A stretch of 64,000 bases of DNA, taken from NCBI GenBank assembly GCA_037576195.1, contig CM075102.1, forward strand, positions 28,330,745 through 28,394,744, read 5' to 3'. How positions within the stretch are numbered: position 1 is the first letter of the stretch; each line of letters opens with the position of its first letter. The position numbers and the translations under genes were made by a program. Source of the DNA: Phytoseiulus persimilis. Lineage: Eukaryota; Arthropoda; Arachnida; Mesostigmata; Phytoseiidae. The notes under the pieces are model-generated. The model did not search any database, was not told the origin of the DNA, and saw nothing but the letters and a program-made list of their open reading frames with translations. Of this stretch, positions 1-11,035 are shown piece by piece.

Positions 1-333
1 CGATCGATCGCGTCAATCCATCCACAGCGGTTCGGAGATGTATTCTCATGTTCCCTTAGGATCAAAGACACACTCGCTCGCGGATCGAAACTCGGAAGTT
101 TCCTCATCTAGCGCGCCGGTAAGACTAGAGAATCGTCGCCGCAAACAGACATTTCATGCCCTCGTGCGGGCATCGAGTGAACCGGACTAGCCAAAGGTCC
201 CCGACAAGATTCCCGAAAAATCATGAACTTTCGAATGTTGACTTGGAAAAGAAAAGAGGTCGAATGTGGTAACACCGTAAGTTCACATTATCTAGATACA
301 CTACTCATGAGGAACTTGAACGTTCGCGATTGT

Positions 334-916
334 TTAGCTCGACGACTGGGGCGACGCGATGGAGGGTTTCTCGGGCTCGCTGGAGCTCTTCGGAACTTCC
401 GCCGCGGGGGGCACAGGAGTTCCCGCATCTTTGGGTGCGGCAGGAGTCTTCACCTCTCGTGCAGGGGCTGCCGGGGACAGTGCCATGGGTGAGCACTTTC
501 TCTTGTCCGGCATTGCTTCTCTTGAGTCGCTTTTTGGCTCTTTTGCACTCGGAACACTCTCTGCGACCGGTGTTGCGGCTGTGGAAGAGGCTTCCAACGG
601 CTTCACTTGCACGTTGCGTGCTGCCGGCGCTACGCTGGATGCTTCCGGGGTTTCGCTTGCGTCGGTGGTGGCGATTTTAGTTTCAGAGGCTGGAGCTGAG
701 GTCGTCACCGTGGACTCGGCAGGGGCAGCGGTGGATGACTTCGCGGCCGGGTCGGAGGCTTCTGCGCATTGTTTCGTTTCTGTTTTCTTCTCGGCCGCAG
801 CTTCTGATGCTGGGGACGCAGCTGCGTACTCGGCGACGTCGGCCGATTTGACGGGCCCCGTTGGAGCTGGCTCGGAACTCAGAGAGCTCGCTGTTGTGCC
901 GTCGATGTGAATATCT
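334..916 (-). pseudogene. Mucin-like gene, 3' fragment (unit A)
   Basis: This corresponds to the last ~194 codons of the intact gene at 46,894-48,306, with the same stop (TAA on the minus strand at 334-336). Homology stops near 916, exactly where the intact gene continues with coding sequence, so the signal peptide, first exon part and promoter are missing. The reading frame is still open and Ala/Ser/Thr/Pro/Glu-rich. With no start or promoter it is probably not expressed as a secreted protein. It marks the right-hand breakpoint of the original duplication. Confidence 0.85.
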
Positions 917-2640
917 GGCGCATCCTTTCGGTGGACCCTCGCTCGGTTTAGACGTCACAGATGACTTGGGGAAAGCATGGGAAGCGCATGTAAGTTGGAA
1001 AGTGATTATCCTGCGAAATTGATGCTATCGCCTGCACCCCACGGGTCACGATTTTATACTCCGAGCCGTTCCTCTTGGTTTCAGAGGACAAAGGCACTTT
1101 CTTCAGTTACCGGATCAGATTACACTCCATCGAAAGCACACCGGAAACCTCGAAACGGAGTGCTGAATTTGCGCAAATAAATGGAGCTTCTGTTGATACC
1201 AAGCGGGCGATGCATTTCCTTGTCTCGTACATTTCATGCATGTCTTTGTACACCTTTGATGATTCCGGAAAAAAGACGTCCGCTGTTCTTTGCTCTGTCG
1301 TGAGACTTGGCCAAATACCGGGCAGCGGTTCTTCGTGGCAGGGGTTGCGGCCAACGAGCGAACTTGCTCGTATCTCGACTTGACTCGCACTCTGGACGAA
1401 AGTCATCTCTTAAATTCGGTATCCTGAGGATTGGAGGTTGTGAGAAGCCGGAACCCACTCTCATTTTTAATCCGAGATCGTTTTTCCGCTTCCCGAGCGC
1501 TCCGCAAAATGAGCAGAATAGGCACCCACTTTTTTCGTTGTTCACCTGTTCAGCGGAGATGAAGATGGAAAACGGAGGTACTCCGATGGTGTATAGATTT
1601 GACAATTCTCTTGAGATCTGAAACAAGACACGGAGTCACTCCGCCCGCCCTTCATGGAGCTGTGGCATTCGTATGAGTCCTATGAAAATCCGTGAAATCA
1701 CGCCGGAAATCGCCCATTTCGACAGACGGTGGAAACATGTTCGCCGTCATTCGCAGGTCACGTGGTCGGTACCACGTTTCAGCCCCTCCTGTCCAGCTTT
1801 TTACCCTAGCGGCACTTGGTTCCGGAAGTTAACGGAAATATTTTTTTCCCCCTAAAAGTTGGAGGCCATATCCATGTATGCTGACACCGGTGAACATTGC
1901 TGATTTCTACGGAGGGTCGGGAATTTTCTACGAGCGCGACAGAACCACTCCAACTAAATTTCTGACGGTCGGCAATGAGTCCGAGAGCAGTCGGACATAG
2001 GAGCCGAATAGTTTTGTCCACCCAGAACTCAATCTTCGGTCACTCTACGTCGGTAATTGGTGCCCGCGGGAGCGACGTGAGTAGAAAACCGACGTAGGTC
2101 GAAATCACGGTTTTTCCATATCATTGATGAGGTTTTGAATATATGAGCCGGGCCACGTCCCCCCTGACAACGTGACCCCCATGGAAGAATCATTCTGGGG
2201 AAGATGGAATCTGGAGAGGACTCAGTACTACTGGGTCAGTAGTGAAGGTGAAACCCTCTGGTTAAAACCCTGTAAACGCCCCTCCAGGACACTGGGAGGC
2301 GACTTAATGCCCTAATGAGCGTCTGCTAAACTCGGAATCGAGCCTGAGGAGTCGAAGAAACGCGGGAATGAAAGAAATTGCCCGAAAAAAAGAACACGCA
2401 GGTTCGAGAACGACCTAAGTCCTGTACTCAAACGACGAGCGCATCCATGGGCCATACAGCAGTTAGGGATTCCGGTCGTACTTGCAAAGCTCAGGTACTT
2501 GATAATATTTGTTCGACTCCGAGAATCCCGGATTTGCATTCGAAAAGAACCGTATAAAGTCGTAAATCGCTCGCACGCGCGCTCTTTGGAGCCGTGGGAG
2601 TGAGATCAGGGAAAAAAAAAAAACACGTTACAAAGGTCCT
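917..2640. other. ILP upstream region without a recognised gene (unit A)
   Basis: No coding sequence could be supported. The stretch is conserved in units B, D, E and F and mostly deleted in unit C, which suggests it is not needed to keep the ILP frame. Short open frames on both strands differ between copies and show no family resemblance. It lies directly upstream of the ILP promoter and could carry regulatory elements; this is inference from position only. In units A, B, E and F the ILP-beta relic kept in unit D has been deleted at about 970-975. Confidence 0.5.
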
Positions 2641-2699
2641 CCGTAGTCGAGCGTCTTCGAATCGTCGATGGCATTGTCTGTTGGAGCTCTCAAGTCGCC

Positions 2700-2780
2700 T
2701 ATATAAAGGATCTCACTCTAGTCGACGACCATTGTACATCGTCGGAGGGTCAGGAACAACATCTGCCTCGCAATGCTCAG
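2700..2780 (+). promoter_or_regulatory. ILP-alpha promoter and presumed noncoding exon, unit A
   Basis: TATATAAA at 2700-2707 is followed about 75 bases later by CTCAG|GTATCTAAG, a plausible splice donor at 2781. A matching acceptor (ATCTTCACAG, ending 4699) lies 20 bases before the ILP start codon. This implies a 1.9-kb 5'UTR intron that contains the antisense LINE. The whole block is nearly unchanged in all six units. The transcription start is inferred, about 25-30 bases after the TATA box. Confidence 0.6.
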
Positions 2781-2961
2781 GTATCTAAGGATAGTCTTGT
2801 TCTGATATTCCTACTGCGTGAATGATTTCAACCAGCGAGTGAGCCCTGTAGTCGACACACGAAGCGAGTCAAGTGGGCCACGCGGACGACCGGAGTTAGG
2901 TAGGCTTCGAGGTCAACTGAGCCAACCGATAGCGGCATCCGAGGAGGAAGTTTTCCTGTGC

Positions 2962-4221
2962 TTACCAGGGACAGGGGCGAATCTCGGGAAAAACTTGTTT
3001 TTCGTACCTGTATTCATTGTGATTTTCGGGTGCGCTGGGGAAAAGTGTGTGTATTGTGTCTCTTGAGAGTGCGTCAGGTAGTTGAGTTCTGTGGAGCCTG
3101 AAATTGTCTGCTATGATTTTGTATCCTGTGTACCAGGGGTACTTTTCTATGTCATCACAGAGTTTTTTCCACGTATTCTTTTTGGATTTGAGTATCGTTG
3201 TTCTCAGTTTGCTGCGTTGTTCGTCATACAGTTTTTTTTCCGAGTCTCTGTTTGTTGGGTCTGCTCTGGTGTATGTTCTTCTGGCCTCGATGCAAAGTCT
3301 CCGGGCCTCGGAAACCTCTGCATTCCACCAGTAGGTTCCTCTGCTCTGTGTTTGTGTCTTTATGTTCGATTTCTTGCGGGTGGTGTGTGTGATGTTCGTG
3401 AGGAGTTCTGCTGTGAGGTTTGCTCGAGCGTTTGGAAGCTTTTCGAATTCCATCGTGAACTTTACGGAGTCTATGTTTCTGTAGTTGTGTTTGTAGCGCT
3501 TGTTTTTTGTTCTGTTGGCTCTGTGTGGTTCACGCGTTGCGATGTCGTATCTGATGTATTTGTGGTCGCTTAGGCACTCGAGCTCCGAGAGGACGAACCA
3601 GTTTTTTATGGCGTGTCTTGACCTATTGTTTGTGAATGTGACGTCAATATGTGATCTCTGGTTCCCTCTTTCAAAAGTCGGTCTGTCTCCGGTGTTTGCA
3701 ACCGTGAGGTCATTTGCTGCACACCACTCGAGGAGGAAACGGCCTCTCCTATTGGTGTACGCGCTGCCGCAGACAGCAGACGCCGAGTTGAAGTCCCCTG
3801 AGGTTATTATTTTTGCGTTAGGCGATTGGTTGTGGAGGCTGACAGATATGCCGTGTAATGGTGAGCTCGTTTCGATGAATTTTAAGGCTGCTGAGTGACT
3901 GTTGTCGGTTATCCGAGTGTTGTTGAGTGTCGCAATGTTTGGCTCTGAGACGGCCAAGATTTGTATTCGCTTTTCCAAACATAATTGTGTTGCGAGGTCT
4001 TGTGCTGTTCGGCTCCGATTGAGGTTGATTTGAAGAACTCTGTTCAAATTACTGTTTTCGTTCGTGTTCATGGTTTGGTATTTGGGGTTGCTGCTCGTGG
4101 ATTGTCGTCTGTTGGTGGTGCTGTCTTGGTTTCTTGTGTCGTGTTCACGTTTTTTTTTCTCGGTCCCTTCAAGGCATCCAAAAGCATCCAAACCCGCTGA
4201 GATGAGAGAGTATGTTCTCAA
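2962..4221 (-). mobile_element. R1/Jockey-type LINE remnant, endonuclease only (unit A)
   Basis: An open frame of about 419 residues carries APE-type endonuclease features of non-LTR elements: LQINLNRSRTAQDLA near the start, SGDFNSASAVCGS (catalytic-type GDFN), SHIDVTFTN and LSDHKYIRYD. It ends just after the linker that normally leads into reverse transcriptase, and no RT follows. The first ~30 residues differ from the full 5' sequence kept in unit F, because ORF1 has been replaced by ~100 bp. It lies antisense inside the presumed ILP 5'UTR intron. Losing the 3' part is the opposite of the usual 5' truncation, so it reflects a later deletion. Confidence 0.85.
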
Positions 4222-4719
4222 CCTTGAGTCGTCGGAGCCGAGTTGAATCTGTCAGACTCCTCGGGCTCCTCCCTCGATTTGTCTCGGTTCAGGAAGAGCG
4301 TGCTTGAATCCGCCAGAAATATGTTTACGAAGCCTGTGTAGAAGAAAACTCCTCTGGCCGATTTCCGGCGACGGTGCTCGAATGGCTACCACGGATTCCC
4401 ATGGACTGGAATGACGGATCTTGGCGCGACGGGCCGAACTCAATGGGATACCTCTCCAGCCGCGCCGTTTCCACTTGATATAATTCCTCTGATATCCCGT
4501 TCTAAACCTCGACCACATTTTAATCTATTCGCGAATGCTCCAACTGGCCCATGGAACTCGTTATTCTCTCCACTCCAGCGTTACGACACACATACTCAAT
4601 CTGGCGGTTATGTATCGCTGTCTAACCACGGAGAGTTCGAGATCTCACAATTCGTTAGCGAAATCGTCCTCAGGAACGAATGCATTGAAATCTTCACAGG
4701 CATTGACGATAGCCAGGAC

Positions 4720-5591
4720 ATGTCAGGAGCTAGAATAGGCTGGAGGCTGGCACCTGTTCTGGCCAGTGTTTTCACCGTGTTCATCGGCAACAGTGCGATC
4801 GTGGAAACGAAGGGGTTCGACGTCAATGCACTACTTTCGATCAGAGGTGCTGACAATCAAGGAATGCTACTTGGCCCGGAAGCTCTCAATGAATGGAGAG
4901 AGAAATTCGAGGCGCGCTCCCAAGACGATTGGGGGCGTTTATGGAACGTTGAGAAGCACCGACGGTAAGTCATAATGCTCCCCCCCCCCTGGGTACGCCA
5001 CTGAGCACGATCCGAGCTCCACGCCCTAAAAGGATGTCGCTGTAGATTCCACATGAACCCGTCACATACCAAGACCTGGAGCAAGACTTCGGAATCGCTG
5101 AGTGAAACGGATACGCGTTCTGCAGGTGTTACAGTGACCTTCAAACTCATATGGAGTGGTTCTGCCGGAGCGGCTTATCTCTCGCCAAAAGGTCAGGCAG
5201 GAACGCTATTTCCTTCGGCCGAACAGCAGGATTGCATCGTCTGCCAACTAGTCTTCTCTACGCTCTACGTAAAGTAGAGCAAGAGATCGAAGACGTCGAC
5301 TTGCGCGAAGATGATTTCCATGAGCAAAACAGGCTTGGTGCGTTTTCAACAGTTCTAACGAGGGGATGTTCCAGAATGGCAGCCGAAAAAAATATCGCAT
5401 TGATTCCGCACAATCATTTGGCTGTTCCCTTCCCAGGTCCGTACGGTCAGCCGGCGGCTCAAGCCCTCCAGCTGCTAAGGAAAACATCTGGAGGACGACG
5501 GAAACGCAAAGAACTAGGAATTATGGACGAGTGCTGCCATCAGAACGATGGCTGCTCCTGGGAGGAGTACGCTGAATACTGTGATGTATAG
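4720..5591 (+). CDS. Insulin-like peptide ILP-alpha, copy A (2 exons)
   Basis: Exons are 4720-4964 and 5126-5591, about 236 residues. Exon 1 begins MSGARIGWRLAPVLASV, a signal peptide, then a ~55-residue spacer, and ends in codons for KHR plus CG before GTAAGT. Exon 2 follows TTCTGCAG with a compatible phase (CG+G gives Arg). It encodes the B chain CYSDLQTHMEWFC (C-x11-C, with hydrophobic residues where insulin has Leu11, Leu15 and Val18), then LAKR, a long C-peptide, RRKRK and the A chain CCHQNDGCSWEEYAEYC. In units D-F the frame upstream of this ATG is broken, which supports the start. A TA dinucleotide after CDV makes an early TAG, so 14 C-terminal residues found in B, C, E and F are absent. 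AATAAA lies at 5658. Expected product: a secreted two-chain hormone acting through an insulin-type or relaxin-type receptor (family knowledge, not shown here). Confidence 0.85.
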
Positions 5592-6308
5592 GTAGCCGAG
5601 AGAGGCACAGACTCGTGCCAAGTGCAACGGTCTGAGAGGAAACCTATGGGATGGTGCAATAAATAGTCGATGTAAGACGAGGAGAGAGGATTTCTCCCGC
5701 GGCTCAAGAGACATGCTTCATGCTATTACAAGCGGAAATAAACTTCGCCTAAAAATCAAGTGCTCAGATTCCCTGATTCCGCCACTTCATGTCTCGACTG
5801 CTGAAGAAATAAAGAATCTGCAGGGAATGTCGCCAATGTGATCGTGGCTCATATCCCGAACAAATACAATAATCTCTCGAGAGGAGGAGGAGGTTTTTCA
5901 ACATGACTATCATGAACACAGAATAAATCCACGGAGTGCTCCCGAGAATGAAAGAGAGACATATGAATTTTCGAGGGAAAGTTCACGTCGTTGTCCCTTC
6001 CACGCGAGACGATCCGAGAAGGATGATTGGGCCATCCAATCGAATGCGTAGTTTGTGGGAGCGAGCATAACTGACTGCGTCAACAAAGAACCTTATGCAT
6101 GTCGGGACATGAGTCTACCTCTCGGGGACAATCCTTGAAGATCCTCAGTGATGTGAACGCGTTTGTTCGCGGATGAATGATTGTCAACGAGCCAACCTAA
6201 ACAAAGAGAGGCACTCGTATCAAGACCGCGGGTTCTGAATGAGTCGTCATGTAACAGTAGCGTAGAGTCATGAAATCCGAAGAGGTTGTGACGCTGGCAC
6301 GTTGACTG
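5592..6308. other. ILP 3'UTR and inter-unit spacer (unit A)
   Basis: AATAAA at 5658-5663 and again near 5735 are plausible polyadenylation signals. The rest is conserved between units and contains no supported gene. The AATCCACGGAG motif near 5930 is the site where the second LINE inserted in units B and E. A weak conserved GAGAGGAGGAGG purine run lies near 5878. Confidence 0.5.
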
Positions 6309-6657
6309 CGATCGATCGCGTCAATCCATCCACAGCGGTTCGGAGATGTATTCTCATGTTCCCTTAGGATCAAAGACACACTCGCTCGCGGATCGAAACT
6401 CGGAAGTTTCCTCATCTAGCGCGCCGGTAAGACGAGAGAATCGTCGCCGCAAACAGACATTTCATGCCCTCGTGCGGGCATCGAGTGAACCGGACTAGCC
6501 AAAGGTCCCCGACAAGATTCCCGAAAAATCATGAACTTTCGAATGTTGACTTGGAAAAGAAAAGAGGTCGAATGTGGCAACACCGTATATTACGCCAGCC
6601 GTAAGTTCACATTATCTAGATACACTACTCATGAGGAACTTGAACGTTCGCGATTGT

Positions 6658-7240
6658 TTAGCTCGACGACTGGGGCGACGCGATGGAGGGTTTCTCGGGC
6701 TCGCTGGAGCTCTTCGGAACTTCCGCCGCGGGGGGCACAGGAGTTCCCGCATCTTTGGGTGCGGCAGGAGTCTTCACCTCTCGTGCAGGGGCTGCCGGGG
6801 ACAGTGCCATGGGTGAGCACTTTCTCTTGTCCGGCATTGCTTCTCTTGAGTCGCTTTTTGGCTCTTTTGCACTCGGAACACTCTCTGCGACCGGTGTTGC
6901 GGCTGTGGAAGAGGCTTCCAACGGCTTGACTTGCACGTTGCGTGCTGCCGGCGCTACGCTGGATGCTTCCGGGGTTTCGCTCGCGTCGGTGGTGGCGATT
7001 TTAGTTTCAGAGGCTGGAGCTGAGGTCGTCACCGTGGACTCGGCAGGGGCAGCGGTGGATGACTTCGCGGCCGGGTCGGAGGCTTCTGCGCATTGTTTCG
7101 TTTCTGTTTTCTTCTCGGCCGCAGCTTCTGATGCTGGGGACGCAGCTGCGTACTCGGCGACGTCGGCCGATTTGACGGGCCCCGCTGGAGCTGGCTCGGA
7201 ACTCAGAGAGCTCGCTGTTGTGCCGTCGATGTGAATATCT
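6658..7240 (-). pseudogene. Mucin-like gene, 3' fragment (unit B)
   Basis: Same extent and stop codon as the unit A fragment, with the frame open to the breakpoint near 7240. It lacks a promoter, signal peptide and the first ~275 residues of the intact gene. Confidence 0.85.
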
Positions 7241-9020
7241 GGCGCATCCTTTCGGTGGACCCTCGCTCGGTTTAGACGTCACAGATGACTTGGGGAAAGC
7301 ATGGGAAGCGCATGTAAGTTGGAAAGTGATTATCCTGCGAAATTGATGCTATCGCCTGCACCCCACGGGTCACGATTTTATACTCTGAGCCGTTCCTCTT
7401 GGTTTCAGAGGACAAAGGCACTTTCTTCAGTTACCGGATCAGATTACACTTCATCGAAGGCACACCGGAAACCTCGAAACGGAGTGCTGAATTTGCGCAA
7501 ATAAATGGAGCTCCTGTTGATACCAAGCGGGCGATGCATTTCCTTGTCTCGTACATATCATGCATGTCTTTGTACACCTTTGATGATTCCGGAAAAAAGA
7601 CGTCCGCTGTTCTCTGCTCTGTCGTGAGACTTGGCCAAATACCGGGCAGCGGTTCTTCGTGGCAGGGGTTGCGGCCAACGAGCGAACTTGCTCGTATCTC
7701 GACTTGACTCGCACTCTGGACGAAAGTCATCTCTTAAATTCGGTATCCTGAGGATTGGAGGTTGTGAGAAGCCGGAACCCACTCTCATTTTTAATCCGAG
7801 ATCGTTTTTCCGCTTCCCGAGCGCTCCGCAAAATGAGCAGAATAGGCACCCACTTTTTTCGTTGTTCACCTGTTCGGCGGAGATGAAGATGGAAAACGGA
7901 GGTACTCCGATGGTGTATAGATTTGACAATTCTCTTGAGATCTGAAACAAGACACGGAGTCACTCCGCCCGCCCTTCATGGAGCTAAGGCATTCGTATGA
8001 GTCCTATGAAAATCCGTGAAATCACGCCGGAAATCGCCCATTTCGACAGACGGTGGAAACATGTTCGCCGTCATTCGCAGGTCACGTGGTCGGTACCACG
8101 TTTCAGCCCCTCCTGTCCAGCTTTTTACCCTAGCGGCACTTGGTTCCGGAAGTTAACGGAAATATTTTTTTTCCCCCTAAAAGTTGGAGGCCATATCTAT
8201 GTATGCTGACACCGGTGAACATTGCTGATTTCTACGGAGGGTCGGGAATTTTCTACGAGCGCGACAGAACCACTCCAACTTAATTTCTGACGGTCGGCAA
8301 TGAGTCCGGGAGCAGTCGGACATAGGAGCCGAATAGTTTTGTCCACCCAGAACTCAATCTTCGGTCACTCTACGTCGGTAATTGGTGCCCGCGGGAGCGA
8401 CGTGAGTAGAAAACCGACGTAGGTCGAAATCACGGTTTTCCCATATCATTGATGAGGTTTTGAATATATGAGCCGGGCCACGTCCCCCCTGACAACGTGA
8501 CCCCCATGGAAGAATCATTCTGGGGAAGATGGAATCTGGAGAGGACTCAGTACTACTGGGTCAGTAGTGAAGGTGAAACCCTCCGGTTAAAACCCTGTAA
8601 ACGCCCCTCCAGGACACTGGGAGGCGACTTGATGCCCTAATGAGCGTCTGCCAAACTCGGAATCGAGCCTGAGGAGTCGAAGAAACGCGGAAATGAAAGA
8701 AATTGCCCGAAAAAAAGAACACGCAGGTTCGAGAACGACCTAAGCTCTGTACTCAAACGACGAGCGCATCCATGGGCCATACAGCAGTTAGGGATTCCGG
8801 TCGTACTTGCAAAGCTCAGGTACTTGATAATATTTGTTCGACTACGAGAATCCCGGATTTGCATTCGAAAAGAACCGTATAAAGTCGTAAATCGCTCGCA
8901 CGCGCGCTCTTTGGAGCCGTGGGAGTGAGATCAGGGGGAAAAAACACGCTACAAAGGTCCTCCGTAGTCGAGCGTCTTCGAATCGTCGATGGCATTGTCT
9001 GTTGGAGCTCTCAAGTCGCC

Positions 9021-9100
9021 TATATAAAGGATCTCACTCTAGTCGACGACCATTGTACATCGTCGGAGGGTCAGGAACAACATCTGCTTCGCAATGCTCA
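9021..9100 (+). promoter_or_regulatory. ILP-alpha promoter and presumed noncoding exon, unit B
   Basis: TATATAAA at 9021-9028, followed by the same noncoding exon and CTCAG|GTATCT donor as in unit A. Almost no changes relative to the other units. Confidence 0.6.
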
Positions 9101-9278
9101 GGTATCTAAGGATAGTCTTGTTCTGATATTCCTACTGCGTGAATGATTTCAACCAGCGAGTGAGCCCTGTACACACGAAGCGAGTCAAGTTGGCCACGCG
9201 GACGACCGGAGTTAGGTAGGTTTTCGAGGTCAACTGAGCCAATCGATAGCGGCATCCGAGGAGGACGTTTTCCTGTGC

Positions 9279-10480
9279 TTACCAGGGACAGGGGCGAATC
9301 TCGGGAAAAACTTGTTTTTTGTACCTGTATTCATTGTGATTTTCGGGTGCGCTGGGGAAAAGTGTGTGAATTGTGTCTCTTAAGAGTGCGTCAGGTAGTT
9401 GAGTTCTGGGGAGCCTGAAATTGTCTGCTATGATTTTGTATCCTGTGTTCCAGGGGTACTTTTCTATTTCATCACAGAGTTTTTTCCACGTATTCTTTTT
9501 GGATTTGAGTATCGTTGTTCTCAGTTTGCTGCGTTGTTCGTCATACAGTGTTTTTTCCGAGTCTCTGTTTGTTGGGTCTGCTCTGGTGTATGTTCTTCTG
9601 GCCTTGATGCAAAGTCTCCGGGCCTCGGAAACCTCTGCATTCCACCAGTAGGTTCCTCTGCTCTGTGTTTGTGTCTTTATGTTCAATTTCTTGCGGGCGG
9701 TGTGTGTGATGTTCGTGAGGAGTTCTGCTGTGAGGTTGGCTCGAGCGTTTGGAAGCTTTTCGAATTCCATCGTGAACTTTACGGAGTCTATGTTTCTGTA
9801 GTTGTGTTTGTAGCGCTTGTTTTTTGTTCTGTTGGCTCTGTGTGGTTCACGCGTTGTGATGTCGTATCTGATGTATTTGTGGTCGCTTAGGCACTCGAGC
9901 TCCGAGAGGACGAACCAGTTTTTTATGGCGTGTCTTGACCTATTGTTTGTGAATGTGACGTCAATATGTGATCTCTGGTTCTCTCTTTCAAAAGTCGGTC
10001 TGTCTCCGGTGTTTGCAACCGTGAGGTCATTTGCTGCACACCACTCGAGGAGGAGACGGCCTCTCCTATTGGTGTACGCGCTGCCGCAGACAGCAGACGC
10101 CGAGTTGAAGTCCCCTGAGGTTATTATTTTTGCGTTAGGCGATTGGTTGTGGAGGCTGACAGATATGCCGTGTAATGGTGAGCTCGTTTCGATGAATTTT
10201 AAGGCTGCTGAGTGACTGTTGTCGGTTATCCGAGTGTTGTTGAGTGTCGCAATGTTTGGCTCTGAGACGGCCAAGATTTGTATTCGCTTTTCCAAACATA
10301 ATTGTGTTGCGAGGTCTTGTGCTGTTCGGCTCCGATTGAGGTTGATTTGAAGAACTCTGTTCAAATTACTGTTTTCGTTCGTGTTCATGGTTTGGTATTT
10401 GGGGTTGCTGCTCGTGGATTGTCGTCTGTTGGTGGTGCTGTCTTGGTTTCTTGTGTCGTGTTCACGTTTTTTTTCTCGGT
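9279..10480 (-). mobile_element. R1/Jockey-type LINE remnant, endonuclease only (unit B)
   Basis: The open frame of about 369 residues from MNTNENSNLNRV is uninterrupted and keeps GDFNSAS, SHIDVTFTN and LSDHKYIRYD. Same lesion as unit A: no RT and no ORF1. Inherited by duplication rather than a new insertion, because both junctions are identical. Confidence 0.85.
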
Positions 10481-11035
10481 CCCTTCAAGGCATCCAAAAG
10501 CATCCAAACCCGCTGAGATGAGAGAGTATGTTCTCAACCTTGAGTCGTCGGAGCCGAGTTGAATCTGTCAGACTCCTCGGGCTCCTCCCTCGATTTGTCT
10601 CGGTTCAGGAAGAGCGTGCTTGGATCCGCCAGAAATATGTGTACGAAGCCTGTGTAGAAGAAAACTCCTCTGGCCGATTTCCGGCGACGGTGCTCGAATG
10701 GCTACCACGGATTCCCATGGACTGGAATGACGGATCTTGGCGCGACGGGCCGAACTCAATGGGATACCTCTCCAGCCGCGCCGTTTCCACTTGATATAAT
10801 TCCTCTGATATCCCGTTCGAAACCTCGACCACATTTTAATCTATTCGCGAATGCTCCAACTGGCCCATGGAACTCGTTATTCTCTCCACTCCAGCGTTAC
10901 GACACACATGCTCAATCTGGCGGTTATGTATCGCTGTCTAACCACGGAGAGTTCGAGATCTCACAATTCGTTAGCGAAATCGTCCTCAGGAACGAATGCA
11001 TTGGAATCTTCACAGGCATTGACGATAGCCAGGAC

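Larger units (their letters stand above)
1..6308. repeat. Tandem array unit A
   Basis: First unit visible, probably already cut by the window edge. The opening bases (CGATCGATCGCG...) recur at 6309, 16817, 22108, 28936 and 46521, which sets the phase used here. Contents are a mucin 3' fragment, an ILP promoter, a LINE endonuclease remnant and ILP-alpha copy A. Near-identity with unit B runs the whole length apart from small indels, for example 15-16 bases near 280 (TATATTACGCCAGCC present in B, absent in A). Confidence 0.9.

Noticed and set aside
359..910. Plus-strand open frame rich in Gly/Ala/Val/Ser (183 codons), repeated in most units
   Set aside because: It is the opposite-strand shadow of the mucin-like coding sequence; the signal peptide, TATA box and intact gene are on the minus strand.
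3082..3573. Plus-strand Cys/Val/Phe-rich open frame (163 codons), conserved in units A-C
   Set aside because: It lies opposite the LINE endonuclease frame, whose conserved motifs explain the sequence.
4411..4719. In-frame extension of ILP exon 1 upstream of ATG 4720
   Set aside because: Open only in units A-C; indels break it in D, E and F, and the signal peptide starts at 4720.
5400..5440. Possible splice acceptor TTCCCTTCCCAG inside ILP exon 2
   Set aside because: The frame runs through without stops in all six copies, including a copy with a 9-base in-frame insertion just upstream, so continuous coding is simpler. An alternative intron cannot be fully excluded.
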